64,000 bases of DNA. Origin: Kitasatospora sp. NBC_00458 (lineage in GTDB: Bacteria; Actinomycetota; Actinomycetes; Streptomycetales; Streptomycetaceae). Under the pieces are notes generated by a model. That model searched no databases and was not told the DNA's origin. It saw only the letters and a program-made list of their open reading frames with translations. How positions within the stretch are numbered: the first letter of the stretch is position 1; each line of letters starts with the position of its first letter. The position numbers were made by a program, and so were the translations under genes. Location of the stretch: positions 6,287,001 to 6,351,000 of the forward strand of contig NZ_CP107904.1 in the NCBI RefSeq assembly GCF_036013975.1. Direction: 5' to 3'. Positions 26,426 to 34,852 of the stretch are shown here, one piece after another.

Positions 26426-26552
26426 CCGTCAGTTCGGTTTCGGGGTGCGGTTGCTGTTGTTCCGGCGTTCCGGGGAGCTGCTGTTCTGCGGGCTCGCGGT
26501 CCTGGCGGTCTGCCCGGCGCGTCCGGAATATGTCGACCGGTCTACAGATACC
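26392..26552 (+). repeat. 161-bp direct repeat, copy 1
   Basis: Matches 26771-26931 with one A/G difference over 161 bp. It spans hairpin 1, a 100-bp spacer and box b. Confidence 0.9.
26527..26550 (-). promoter_or_regulatory. Box b
   Basis: Second copy of the operator-like motif, with AATATGT before the CGACCGGTCTACA core and GATA after it. Identical to box d. Confidence 0.75.
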
Positions 26553-26660
26553 CCCGGGCCTCGCCGCCCCGAGCCCTGCTGCCCCGCCCTGTGGCCTGCC
26601 TGTTCGCGTACCCGGCGGCCCGCCGGTCCGCCCGCTCCGCAGCCTCTGATCGCGCGCCGC

Positions 26661-26691
26661 GCGCAGGAAGTCGGCCCGTCCGACTTTGCGC
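26661..26691. repeat. Hairpin 2, degenerate right arm
   Basis: Left arm GCGCAGGAAGTCGG intact. The right arm reads CCGACTTTGCGC, lacking the CCT of the full form. Near-identical to hairpin 4. Confidence 0.75.
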
Positions 26692-26715
26692 TCCGCCGCC
26701 GCGCCGCGCCCGCGG

Positions 26716-26739
26716 AATATACCGACCGGTCTACAGATA
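26716..26739 (-). promoter_or_regulatory. Box c
   Basis: Third copy, AATATACCGACCGGTCTACA then GATA. On the minus strand it ends GGTATATT. Lies 55 bp from hairpins on both sides (hairpin 2 start and hairpin 3 start). Confidence 0.75.
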
Positions 26740-26770
26740 TCGCGGGCCTCGCCGCCCTGCCGCCCACCCC

Positions 26771-26803
26771 GCGCAGGAAGTCGGACGGGTCGACTTCCTG
26801 CGC
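26771..26803. repeat. Hairpin 3
   Basis: 13-bp perfect arms (26771-26783 with 26791-26803) and a 7-nt loop; same as hairpin 1 apart from the outermost pair. Confidence 0.85.
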
Positions 26804-26905
26804 ACCGTCAGTTCGGTTTCGGGGTGCGGTTGCTGTTGTTCCGGCGTTCCGGGGGGCTGCTGTTCTGCGGGCTCGCGGTCCTGGCGGTCTGCCCGGCGCG
26901 TCCGG

Positions 26906-26929
26906 AATATGTCGACCGGTCTACAGATA
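26906..26929 (-). promoter_or_regulatory. Box d
   Basis: Fourth copy, identical to box b over 24 bp, inside the duplicated 161-bp block. Confidence 0.75.
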
Positions 26930-27070
26930 CCGCCTGCTCCGCACGCCCCGTCACCCCCGGCGGCCCGCCCGCCCTGCACACCCCGGCACCCCGCTGCGCA
27001 CCCGCCCTGCCCGCCCTGCCCGCTCCGCCCGCGCGCCGCGCCACGCGCCACCCGCCGCGCACCGCGCACC

Positions 27071-27101
27071 GCGCAGGAAGTCGGCCCGTCCGACTTTTCG
27101 C
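27071..27101. repeat. Hairpin 4, degenerate right arm
   Basis: GCGCAGGAAGTCGG with CCGACTTTTCGC: the same shortened right arm as hairpin 2, sharing the following CTCCGCC. Confidence 0.75.
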
Positions 27102-27128
27102 TCCGCCAACACCGGCGCCGACCCGCGC

Positions 27129-27150
27129 AATTTACCGACCGGTCTACATA
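27129..27150 (-). promoter_or_regulatory. Box e
   Basis: Fifth copy, AATTTACCGACCGGTCTACA then TA, ending like box a. Confidence 0.75.
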
Positions 27151-27168
27151 CTCACCTGCACCCGATCC

Positions 27169-27205
27169 GCGCGCAGGAAGTCGACGGAGCCGACTTCCTG
27201 CGCGC
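27169..27205. repeat. Hairpin 5
   Basis: 15-bp perfect arms (27169-27183 with 27191-27205) and a 7-nt loop of different sequence (ACGGAGC). It is the last element before malQ, 130 bp from its start. Confidence 0.85.
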
Positions 27206-27334
27206 GCCCCCGATCGGTCCGATGCTCCTCCGCCACCCCCGGGCGCGTGTGTCGCGCCGGGTCGTCGGGGTGTCACGCGGGTAGGACTGTGGCTGTCCTG
27301 ACTGGGCGTTGCCGAGACATCGCAGGAGCCGCGA

Positions 27335-29575
27335 GTGGCCGCTTATCTCGACCGTGACGGAGCCGACGGCCTGGAGGTGCCGGCGCAGGACGCGCCCCCG
27401 CCCCCGCCGGAGCTGGTGGCGCTGGCGCAGGCGTACGGGGTGGACGCCCGGTACGGGCCCGGGGGAGTGCCGGTGGGCGCGCGGACGCTGGTCGCGGTGC
27501 TGACCGCGCTCGGCGTGGACGCGGCCACGCCCGACACCGCCCGGGCCGCACTGGAACAGCACCGCGCCGAGCAGCGCACCCGCCTGCTGCCCCCGACCGT
27601 CGTGGTCCGGGCCGGCCGGCGGACCGCGCTGGACGTGCCCGCCGACACACGGCTGACCGTCGAACTGGAGGACGGCGGCCGCTGGGAGCTGCCGCGCGGC
27701 CACGCCCACTGGCTGCCCGCCGACCTGCCGCTCGGCCGCCACCTCCTCCGGGCCGAGACGCCGGAGCGGCCCGGCACACCGGAGCGGCCCGGCACACCGG
27801 CATCGGACGAGCGGCCCGGGACGCCCGCGCGGACCGGCACCGCGCACCTGATCGTCGCCCCCGAGCGGCTCCCCGCACTGCCCGGCCGCAGCTGGGGCTT
27901 CCTCGCCCAGCTGTACTCCGTGCTCTCCGACCGCTCCTGGGGCATGGGCGACCTCGCGGACCTCGCCGACCTCGCCCAGTGGGCCGGCGCCGGCCTCGGC
28001 GCGGGCTTCCTGCAGATCAACCCGCTGCACGCGGCCCTGCCGTCGGTCCCGTCCGACCCCTCGCCGTACCGCCCGTCCTCCCGCCGCTTCGCGGACCCGG
28101 TCCACCTGCGGGTCGAGGCGGTCCCCGAGTACGCCTACCTGACCGGCGAGCACCGCGCCGAGGCCGACGGCCTGGTCGTGCGCGCCGCCCGGCTGCGCGC
28201 CGAGGTGCTGCAGCACGACGGCCTGATCGACCGCGACGAGGTGTGGGCGCTCAAGCGCCGCGCCCTGGAGCTGCTCCACGAGCGGTTCGTGCGGTACGCG
28301 GCGGAGCACGGCGCCGTCCGGCGGGCGGCCTTCGAGGCGTACCGGGCCCGCGAGGGCGCGTGGCTGGAGCGGTACGCGGTCTGGAACGCCCTGGCGGAGA
28401 AGCACGGCCCGGACTGGCACACCTGGCCGAAGGGCCTGCGCCACCCGGACTCCCCGCACGTCGTCCGCGAGGCCGCGGAGTCGGCCGACCGGGTCGGCTT
28501 CCACCGCTGGCTGGCCTGGCAGGTGGACCAGCAGCTCGCGCACGCCCAGCAGGCGGCCCGCACCGCCGGCATGCCGGTGGGCCTGGTGCACGACCTCGCG
28601 GTGGGTGTCCATCCGGACGGTGCCGATGCCTGGGCGCTGCAGGACGTCCTGGCCACCGGTATCTCGGTGGGCGCGCCCCCGGACGCGTTCAACGCCCACG
28701 GCCAGGACTGGGGTCTGCCGCCGTGGCGTCCGGACGCGCTGGCGGAGGCCGGCTACGCGCCGTTCGCGGAGCTGATCCGCTCGGCCGCCCGGCACGCCGG
28801 AGCGGTCCGGATGGACCACGTGATGGGCCTGTTCCGGCTCTGGTGGGTGCCGGCCGGGCACTCGCCGATCGAGGGCGCGTACGTGCGCTACGACGCCGAG
28901 GCGATGCTCGGGGTGCTGGCGCTGGAGGCGCACCGGGCGGGCACGGCGGTGGTCGGCGAGGACCTGGGCACGGTGGAGCCGGGTGTGCGGGAGGAGCTGG
29001 CGGCGCGCGGCGTGCTGGGGACGTCGGTGCTCTGGTTCGAGCGCGACTGGCAGGCGAAGGGCGAGATCCTGCCGCCCGGGCGCTGGCGTCCGGGCAGCCT
29101 GGCGACGCTGACCACGCACGACCTGCCGCCGACGGCCGCCCGGCTCTCGGGCGAGCACGTGGAGCTGCGGCACCGGCTCGGCCTGCTGGCCAGGCCGCTC
29201 GGGGAGGAGCAGGCGGAGGCGGCGGCGGAGCTGGCCGACTGGCGTGCCGAGCTGGTCCGGCTGGGTCTGCTGGAGGAGGGCGGGGTGCTCTCGGCGGCCG
29301 CGCTGTACCGGTTCCTGGCGGACACCCCGGCGGAGCTGGTCGGCGTCTGGCTGCCGGACGTGGTGGGCGATCCGCGTCCGCAGAACCTGCCGGGCACCTG
29401 GGACCAGTACCCGAACTGGCGGCTGCCGGTCGCGGACGGGTCCGGTGCCCCGGTCACGCTGGACGCGCTGGCGGCCGCTCCGGCCGCGGCCGCCCTGGCT
29501 GACCTGCTGCGGACCGTCGGGCACCGGGCCGGGCCGCGGCCCGAAAGGCCGACCCCGCCGAGCGGTCCGGCGTAA
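27335..29575 (+). CDS. malQ: 4-alpha-glucanotransferase (amylomaltase)
   Basis: A 746-residue GH77 enzyme that transfers malto-oligosaccharide segments in glycogen and maltodextrin metabolism. After an N-terminal extension of about 190 residues comes the barrel with SWGFLAQLYSVLSDRSWGMGDL, FLQINPLHAALPS and YRPSSRRF. The nucleophile region is RMDHVMGLFRLWWVP, the acid/base VVGEDLGTV and the final TTHDLPPTAARLSG. The GTG at 27335 follows CAGGAG. A small tandem repeat (PERPGTPERPGTP, near residues 145-157) lies in the N-terminal part. The array of boxes and hairpins ends 130 bp upstream; whether it controls malQ is not known. Confidence 0.95.
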   Translation: MAAYLDRDGADGLEVPAQDAPPPPPELVALAQAYGVDARYGPGGVPVGARTLVAVLTALGVDAATPDTARAALEQHRAEQRTRLLPPTVVVRAGRRTALDVPADTRLTVELEDGGRWELPRGHAHWLPADLPLGRHLLRAETPERPGTPERPGTPASDERPGTPARTGTAHLIVAPERLPALPGRSWGFLAQLYSVLSDRSWGMGDLADLADLAQWAGAGLGAGFLQINPLHAALPSVPSDPSPYRPSSRRFADPVHLRVEAVPEYAYLTGEHRAEADGLVVRAARLRAEVLQHDGLIDRDEVWALKRRALELLHERFVRYAAEHGAVRRAAFEAYRAREGAWLERYAVWNALAEKHGPDWHTWPKGLRHPDSPHVVREAAESADRVGFHRWLAWQVDQQLAHAQQAARTAGMPVGLVHDLAVGVHPDGADAWALQDVLATGISVGAPPDAFNAHGQDWGLPPWRPDALAEAGYAPFAELIRSAARHAGAVRMDHVMGLFRLWWVPAGHSPIEGAYVRYDAEAMLGVLALEAHRAGTAVVGEDLGTVEPGVREELAARGVLGTSVLWFERDWQAKGEILPPGRWRPGSLATLTTHDLPPTAARLSGEHVELRHRLGLLARPLGEEQAEAAAELADWRAELVRLGLLEEGGVLSAAALYRFLADTPAELVGVWLPDVVGDPRPQNLPGTWDQYPNWRLPVADGSGAPVTLDALAAAPAAAALADLLRTVGHRAGPRPERPTPPSGPA

Positions 29576-29583
29576 GTGGCGGG

Positions 29584-29589
29584 TAAGTT
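29584..29589 (+). promoter_or_regulatory. -10 box TAAGTT of a probable leaderless transcript
   Basis: TAAGTT lies 6 bases before the GTG at 29596 and there is no Shine-Dalgarno sequence, matching the TANNNT spacing seen for leaderless actinobacterial mRNAs. Confidence 0.5.
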
Positions 29590-29595
29590 GGCATC

Positions 29596-29826
29596 GTGGA
29601 CAAGAGGAACGCTTTGCGAGCCGGCGCGGTCACCGCAACGGTCACGCTGATGATGCTGCTGTCGTCGCCCGCCATGGCCCTCACCAGGGACGACGGCGAC
29701 GACCCGGGTAGCGGCCTGAGCGTCGCCCAGACCATCGGTCTGTTCGTGGTGATCCCGATCGCGTCCTTCGTGATCATCGCCGCCCTGGCCGCGCTGCCGT
29801 ACGGCGGCGGCAAGGAGAAGAAGTAG
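29596..29826 (+). CDS. Small secreted or membrane protein
   Basis: A 76-residue protein: a signal peptide (MDKRNALRAGAVTATVTLMMLLSSPAMALT), a short acidic stretch (RDDGDDPGSG), one membrane span (IGLFVVIPIASFVIIAALAALPY) and a basic GGGKEKK end. It resembles widespread small Streptomyces proteins of unknown function found after malQ-like or near pepN genes. A probable leaderless promoter precedes it and a strong terminator follows. Confidence 0.8.
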   Translation: MDKRNALRAGAVTATVTLMMLLSSPAMALTRDDGDDPGSGLSVAQTIGLFVVIPIASFVIIAALAALPYGGGKEKK

Positions 29827-29861
29827 CCGAGGGCCCTCCGCCCACAGAGCCCAGCACAGAC

Positions 29862-29900
29862 CCCGAGGGGGCGCCGGACGTCGTCCGGCGCCCCCTCGGG
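29862..29900. terminator. Bidirectional terminator
   Basis: A perfect 19-bp inverted repeat (29862-29880 with 29882-29900), with the middle forming the loop, lies 36 bases after the small gene in the gap before the converging pepN gene. Confidence 0.85.
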
Positions 29901-30101
29901 CGTTTCCCGGGGCCGGGGCGCCCGCCCCGCCGCCCCTGAAGCTCCGCCGCCCCTGAAGCTCCGCTGCCCCGGTGGCCCCGCTGCCGCCCGCCCCCGGATC
30001 ACCGGGAGGGGGCGGCAGCGGCACCAGCAGGACGGCGCCCGCGGAGCCGCGGAGCCGGAGCCACGCAGCCGGAGCCGCAGAGCCGCGGAGCCGGGGGGAC
30101 G

Positions 30102-32684
30102 TCAGCCCCGCGCGCCCGCCGCCCGGTCGACGGCCTGCGCCTTCAGCCCGCGCTCCACCCCGGCCCGCGCCTCGACGATCTGCCGCCGCAGCGAAGGCGC
30201 CGGGTCGGCCGAGGCCAGCCAGGCGTCGGTGGCGTCCAGGGTCGACTGCTCGACCAGCAGCGCCGGGTACAGCCCGCCGATGATCTGCTGCGAGATCTCG
30301 TGGCTGCGGTCCTCCCAGACGGCCTTGACCGCCGCGAAGTACTTCGCCACGTACGGTGCCAGCAGCTCGCGCTGGTCGGGCTGCTGGAAGCCGCCGATCA
30401 CCGCGGCCTGCACGTAGTTGGTGAGGGTGTCCGACTCGACCACGGAGGCCCAGGCCTCGGCCTTGGCCTCGGCGGTCGGCCGGGAGGCCCGGCAGCTGGC
30501 GGCGTGCTCCTGGCCGGCCGCGGTGTTGTCGCGGGCGAGTTCGGCCGCGATCGCGGCCTCGTCGGCGCGGCCGGTGGCGGCCAGGCGGCCCAGCAGGGTC
30601 CAGCGCAGCTCGGTGTCGACGGCCAGGCCGGCGATCTCGGCGGTGCCGTCCAGCAGCCCGGCGATCAGGCCGAGCTGACCGTCGGTCCGGGCGACGGAGG
30701 CCAGCACCCGGGCCCAGGCGAGCTGGTGGTCGCTGCCGGCCTCGGCGGTGCGCAGCCGCTCCTCGGCGGCCTCGGCCCAGCGGACCAGGCCCTGCTCGCG
30801 CCAGTCCGGGTCGGCGTAGGCGTCGAGGGCGGCCCTGACCTGGCGCTGCACGGACTGGACGACGCCGATGTCGGTCTCCCGCTGGAGGCCGGAGAGGGCG
30901 AGCGTCAGGTAGTCGCGGGCGGCGAGTTCGCCGTCGCGGGTCATGTCCCAGGCGGAGGCCCAGCACAGGGCGCGCGGCAGCGAGTCGGGGAACCCGCCGA
31001 GGTGCTCGGTGACGACGGCCAGCGAGTCCTCGTCGAGCCGGACCTTCGCGTAGGAGAGGTCGTCGTCGTTGAGCAGGATGACGGCGGGGCGGTGCCGGCC
31101 GGTGAGCTCGGGCACCTCGGTGCGCGGGCCGTCGACGTCGAGCTCGATCCGGTCGGTGCGGACGAGCGCGCCGTCGTTCAGCTCGTAGAGGCCGATGGCG
31201 ATCCGGTGCGGGCGGAGCACGGCCTCGCCCTTGGCGCCGGCGGGCAGCGCGGGGGCGTCCTGGAGGACGGCGAAGGACTCGATCTCGCCGTCGGTGTTGA
31301 GCGTCAGGGCGGGGCGCAGCACGTTGATGCCGGCGGTCTCCAGCCAGGCGGTGGACCAGGCCTTGAGGTCGCGGCCGCTGGCCTCCTCCAGGGCGCCGAG
31401 GAGGTCGCTGAGCCGGGTGTTGCCCCAGGCGTGGCGCTTGAAGTAGGCCCGCACGCCCTCGAAGAAGGCGTCCTGGCCGACGTAGGCCACCAGCTGCTTG
31501 AGCACCGAGGCACCCTTGGCGTAGGTGATGCCGTCGAAGTTGACCTGGACGTCCTCCAGGTCGTTGATCTCGGCCATGATCGGGTGGGTGGACGGCAGCT
31601 GGTCCTGCCGGTACGCCCAGGTCTTCATCTGGTTGGCGAAGGTGGTCCAGGAGTTGGGCCACTTCGAGCCGGGGGCCTCGGCCTGGCAGACGGCCTCGGC
31701 GAAGGTGGCGAACGACTCGTTCAGCCAGAGGTCGTTCCACCACTCCATGGTGACGAGGTCGCCGAACCACATGTGGGCGAGCTCGTGCAGGATCGTGGCG
31801 GCCCGCGCCTCGTACGCGGCGTCGGTCACCTTGGACCGGAACACGTACTGGTCGCGCAGGGTGACGGCACCCGCGTTCTCCATCGCGCCCGCGTTGAACT
31901 CGGGGACGAACAGCTGGTCGTACTTGGCGAAGGGGTAGGGGAAGTCGAACTTCTCCTGGAAGTAGTCGAAGCCCTGCTTGGTGACCTCGAAGATCGCCTC
32001 GGCGTCCAGGAACTCGCGCAGCGAGGGGCGGCAGTAGATGCCCAGCGGCACCTTCTGGTCGCCGTTCTCGTACGCGTCGAAGACGCCGACGTACGGGCCG
32101 GCGACGAGCGCGGTGATGTAGGAGGAGATCCGGCCGGTGGGCTCGAACCGCCAGACCTGGCTGTCGCCCTCGCCCTCGGGGGCGGGGGTGGGCGAGTTGG
32201 AGACCACCACCCAGCCGGTGGGCGCGGTCACGGTGAAGGTGAACGCGGCCTTGAGGTCGGGCTGTTCGAAGGAGGCGAAGACCCGGCGGGCGTCCGGCAC
32301 CTCGAACTGGGTGTACAGGTAGGTCTCGCCGTCGACGGGGTCGACGAACCGGTGCAGGCCCTCGCCGGTGTTGGTGTAAGCGCAGTCGGCGACGATCCGC
32401 AGTTCGTTCTCGGCGGCGAGGCCCGGCAGCGCGATCCGGCTGTCGGCGAAGTTGGCGTCGTCGAGCCGCTCGCCGTTGAGGACGATCTCCTCCACGCGCG
32501 GGGCGACGAGGTCGATGAAGGTGGCCGCGCCGGGGGTGGTGGCGGTGAACCGGACCACGGTGGTGGACCGGAACGTGCCCCCCTCTCGGGCAGAGCTCAG
32601 GTCGAGCTCGATGTCGTACGCGTCCACGTGCAGGAGGTCGGCCCGGGTGCGGGCCTCCTCGCGGGTCAGGTTGGTGCCGGGCAC
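30102..32684 (-). CDS. pepN: Aminopeptidase N (M1 zinc metallopeptidase)
   Basis: An 860-residue cytoplasmic enzyme removing N-terminal residues from peptides. The exopeptidase signature GAMEN is near residue 263. The zinc site HELAHMWFGDLVTMEWWNDL near residues 298-317 has the HExxH pair, and the third ligand Glu follows in NESFA. The C-terminal helical domain starts about residue 540 (ERK-type M1 architecture, typical actinobacterial length). The GTG at 32684 follows AAGGAG. It is convergent with the small gene at 29596 and has its own terminator. Confidence 0.96.
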   Translation of the reverse strand: MPGTNLTREEARTRADLLHVDAYDIELDLSSAREGGTFRSTTVVRFTATTPGAATFIDLVAPRVEEIVLNGERLDDANFADSRIALPGLAAENELRIVADCAYTNTGEGLHRFVDPVDGETYLYTQFEVPDARRVFASFEQPDLKAAFTFTVTAPTGWVVVSNSPTPAPEGEGDSQVWRFEPTGRISSYITALVAGPYVGVFDAYENGDQKVPLGIYCRPSLREFLDAEAIFEVTKQGFDYFQEKFDFPYPFAKYDQLFVPEFNAGAMENAGAVTLRDQYVFRSKVTDAAYEARAATILHELAHMWFGDLVTMEWWNDLWLNESFATFAEAVCQAEAPGSKWPNSWTTFANQMKTWAYRQDQLPSTHPIMAEINDLEDVQVNFDGITYAKGASVLKQLVAYVGQDAFFEGVRAYFKRHAWGNTRLSDLLGALEEASGRDLKAWSTAWLETAGINVLRPALTLNTDGEIESFAVLQDAPALPAGAKGEAVLRPHRIAIGLYELNDGALVRTDRIELDVDGPRTEVPELTGRHRPAVILLNDDDLSYAKVRLDEDSLAVVTEHLGGFPDSLPRALCWASAWDMTRDGELAARDYLTLALSGLQRETDIGVVQSVQRQVRAALDAYADPDWREQGLVRWAEAAEERLRTAEAGSDHQLAWARVLASVARTDGQLGLIAGLLDGTAEIAGLAVDTELRWTLLGRLAATGRADEAAIAAELARDNTAAGQEHAASCRASRPTAEAKAEAWASVVESDTLTNYVQAAVIGGFQQPDQRELLAPYVAKYFAAVKAVWEDRSHEISQQIIGGLYPALLVEQSTLDATDAWLASADPAPSLRRQIVEARAGVERGLKAQAVDRAAGARG

Positions 32685-32853
32685 TCGCTGGACTCCTTCG
32701 TCGGGCTGATGCCTGGCATCCTGCCATGCCCGGCTCCCGGGCCCCGAGGAATATGCCGTCGGCCGCCGGGGAGCGGGGCCGGAGCGGCGGCGGACCGGGG
32801 CCGGACCGGCGCCGGGGCGGCAGCGGGAGCGGCCCGGGACCGGGTACGACGAA

Positions 32854-32893
32854 GGCGGGGCGGGGGCGCTCCGTGGACCACCCCCGCCCCGCC
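32854..32893 (-). terminator. Hairpin after the PQQ-propeller gene
   Basis: A 13-bp G/C stem (32854-32866 with 32881-32893) and a 14-nt loop, located 73 bases past the stop of the leftward gene at 32966 and before the pepN start. Confidence 0.7.
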
Positions 32894-32965
32894 CGTCCGC
32901 CGGTCCGGAGCGGTGTCACCACCCGCCGGGCCCGGCGCGGAGCCGGTGTCACCACCGGCCCGGCG

Positions 32966-34852
32966 TCACTTCTTGACGTACTTGGCCACCGGGGCGTCCG
33001 AGCTGTTGCGGCCGAAGCCGTACAGCGAGCCGTCGGACTGCATCACGAACTCGGTGAGGCTGAGGCTGATGTTCAGGTCGACGTTCTTGCTCTCGATGAT
33101 GGTGCCGAGTTCGGTCACCGCACCGTCGGTGGGCGAGAGCGTCACCAGCCTGGCGTCCTTGCCGTAGCCCATGTCCAGGATGGCCCGGACCTTGCCGTCC
33201 TTGTCGGTGCCGGAGACCAGCCGCAGCCCGTCCTTGGCGTCGCCGGTGGTCGACCAGAGCCGCTTGCCGGTGTTCAGGTCGTACGCGTTGATCGCCGGCT
33301 TGGTCGGGTTGGTCTGGACGTACAGCGTGGTGCCGCTGATCACGTTCAGGCTGAACGCGTCGGCCTGGCCGCTGAGCCGCAGGCTGTCGTAGCCGGGCTC
33401 CTTGACCGACATCGGGTTGGCCGCCTTGTTGGTCTTGTCGAACGGCAGGACGTAGTCGCCGTTCGGACCGTTGGTCACCAGGACCACCAGCGGCTGGTCG
33501 GAGAGGACCTTGTCGACCCGCTCGATGGTGCCGGTGAGCGTGACCGGCGCGGGCGAGGTGACCTTGCCGCTGTCCGTCTCGACGACGACCAGCTGCGACT
33601 TGACGGTGGTGTTGAGGCCGTAGCAGCGGTCGGTGACGACGATCTGGGCGCCGGCGGCGGTGCCGTAGACGCTGCAGTCCTTCTCGCGCGGCTGGAACGC
33701 CCAGACGGCGGAGCCGTCGGCGACGTTGATCGCGCCGGCCATGTTGGCGCCGATGCCGACGACCTTGTCGGTGACGGTCAGCGACGGCGAGGACATCCGC
33801 TGCTGGCCGACCTTGACGGTCCAGAGCAGCTTGCCCGCGGCGACGTCGACGGCGGCGATGGTGGAGCAGTCGCTGTCACCGGTGTTCAGCGAGATCGCGG
33901 CGATGTGCTTGGAGTTGGTGCTGTACGAGGCGGAGCAGAACTCCTTGGTGCCGGCCGGCACCGGGATGTTCCAGCTCTCCTTGCCGTCGACCGTGCTGAT
34001 GCCCCGGATGCCGGTGGTGTCGGCGCGCACCGCGACCTTGTCGGCGCCCCAGATGGCGAGCAGCCGCGAGCCGCTGGCGCCGTTGGCCGGCTTCTCGGCG
34101 GCCCAGGCGAGGTTGTACGCGCCGGCCTTGCCGCCGCCGGTGGGGGCGGTCGGGCCGCCGCTGGTACCGGTGGTGGGCGCGGTGGTCGTCCCGCCGGTGG
34201 TGCCGGAGGTGGTGCCCGCGGTCACCTCGCCGGTGGTGCCGCCGGTGGCGGCCGGCGGGTCGTCCTTCTTCTTCTCGTCGGTGAACAGCACGACGAGCGC
34301 GGCGACGATGGCGATCGCCAGCACGCCGCCGATGATGCCGCCCCAGATCATCACCGGGTTGCGCTGCTTGGGCGGGGCCGGCACCGGGGCGCCGGGGAAG
34401 CCGTAGCCGCCCTGCTGCGGGTAGCCGTACCCGGCGCCGCCGTCGGCCGGCGGCGGCGCCGCGTAGCCGTACGGCTGGCCCGCGTTCGGGGCCCCGAACT
34501 GCTGCTGGCCCGCCGTCGGGTCGTACGGGCCCACGGGGGCGCCCGGCGGGGGCCCCTGCGCGGGGAAGGCGGGGGCGGTGGGCGCGTAGGCGTACGCCTG
34601 GCCCGCGGCCGGCTGGGCCGGGGGCTGGGCCGGCGGCATGCCCGGTGCCGGGGGTGCGCCGGCGGGCGCGGGCGGCGCGCCCTGGCCGGGGACCGCCGAT
34701 CCGTCGAGCTGTGTCTGCTGGTCCGCCACGGCCGCCGGGTCCACGCCGCCGGGCTTGCGCCCGAGCGAGACGCCCCGGTTGTCCTGACCGCCGCCGGGCG
34801 TGTCGCCTGCCCCCGGCGTAGGGTGATCCCCTGCCATCTGATGCCCCGTCAT
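32966..34852 (-). CDS. Membrane-anchored PQQ-type beta-propeller protein
   Basis: A 628-residue protein. Residues 1-165 are disordered and rich in Pro, Gly, Ala and Gln, with YGYAAPPPADGG and YGFPGAPVPAPP runs. One membrane span follows (VMIWGGIIGGVLAIAIVAALVV), then a Thr/Gly linker. The outer part (about 245-628) is a PQQ/quinoprotein-like propeller with repeats such as DGKESWNIPVPAG, AAGKLLWTVKVG, DGSAVWAFQP and NTGKRLWSTTGDA. Cysteine pairs in the propeller suggest disulphides outside the cell. It resembles scaffold or sensor proteins, not a PQQ enzyme, because no quinone-binding signature is visible. The ATG at 34852 (or one five codons on) is uncertain. Confidence 0.85.
   Translation of the reverse strand: MTGHQMAGDHPTPGAGDTPGGGQDNRGVSLGRKPGGVDPAAVADQQTQLDGSAVPGQGAPPAPAGAPPAPGMPPAQPPAQPAAGQAYAYAPTAPAFPAQGPPPGAPVGPYDPTAGQQQFGAPNAGQPYGYAAPPPADGGAGYGYPQQGGYGFPGAPVPAPPKQRNPVMIWGGIIGGVLAIAIVAALVVLFTDEKKKDDPPAATGGTTGEVTAGTTSGTTGGTTTAPTTGTSGGPTAPTGGGKAGAYNLAWAAEKPANGASGSRLLAIWGADKVAVRADTTGIRGISTVDGKESWNIPVPAGTKEFCSASYSTNSKHIAAISLNTGDSDCSTIAAVDVAAGKLLWTVKVGQQRMSSPSLTVTDKVVGIGANMAGAINVADGSAVWAFQPREKDCSVYGTAAGAQIVVTDRCYGLNTTVKSQLVVVETDSGKVTSPAPVTLTGTIERVDKVLSDQPLVVLVTNGPNGDYVLPFDKTNKAANPMSVKEPGYDSLRLSGQADAFSLNVISGTTLYVQTNPTKPAINAYDLNTGKRLWSTTGDAKDGLRLVSGTDKDGKVRAILDMGYGKDARLVTLSPTDGAVTELGTIIESKNVDLNISLSLTEFVMQSDGSLYGFGRNSSDAPVAKYVKK

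Larger units (their letters stand above)
26771..26931 (+). repeat. 161-bp direct repeat, copy 2
   Basis: Second copy of the block at 26392-26552, offset 379 bp, one mismatch. Spans hairpin 3 and box d. Confidence 0.9.
26170..27334. other. 1.1 kb non-coding region with alternating repeat array
   Basis: Frames across this stretch are only repeat translations. It contains five boxes and five hairpins in strict alternation (26333-27205), described separately. The left end, 26170-26330, includes a weak relative of the hairpin (GCCGACGGGTATGCCGACTTT, near 26231-26265). The right end (27206-27334) is the leader of malQ. Confidence 0.85.

Noticed and set aside
26333..27205. CRISPR array
   Set aside because: Repeat units are 22-38 bp but the spacings are 40-165 bp, two repeat types alternate, and part of the spacer is itself duplicated. 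No cas gene is near.
26240..27300. Protein-coding frames across the box/hairpin array
   Set aside because: The products are translations of the repeats in several frames (for example QEVGRVDFLRT), with no conserved domain and no ribosome site.
29900..30101. Possible small gene after the terminator
   Set aside because: The sequence consists of short GAAGCTCCGC/GCCGCCCCTGAAGCTCCG and GCGGAGCCG repeats without a start, ribosome site or consistent codon bias.
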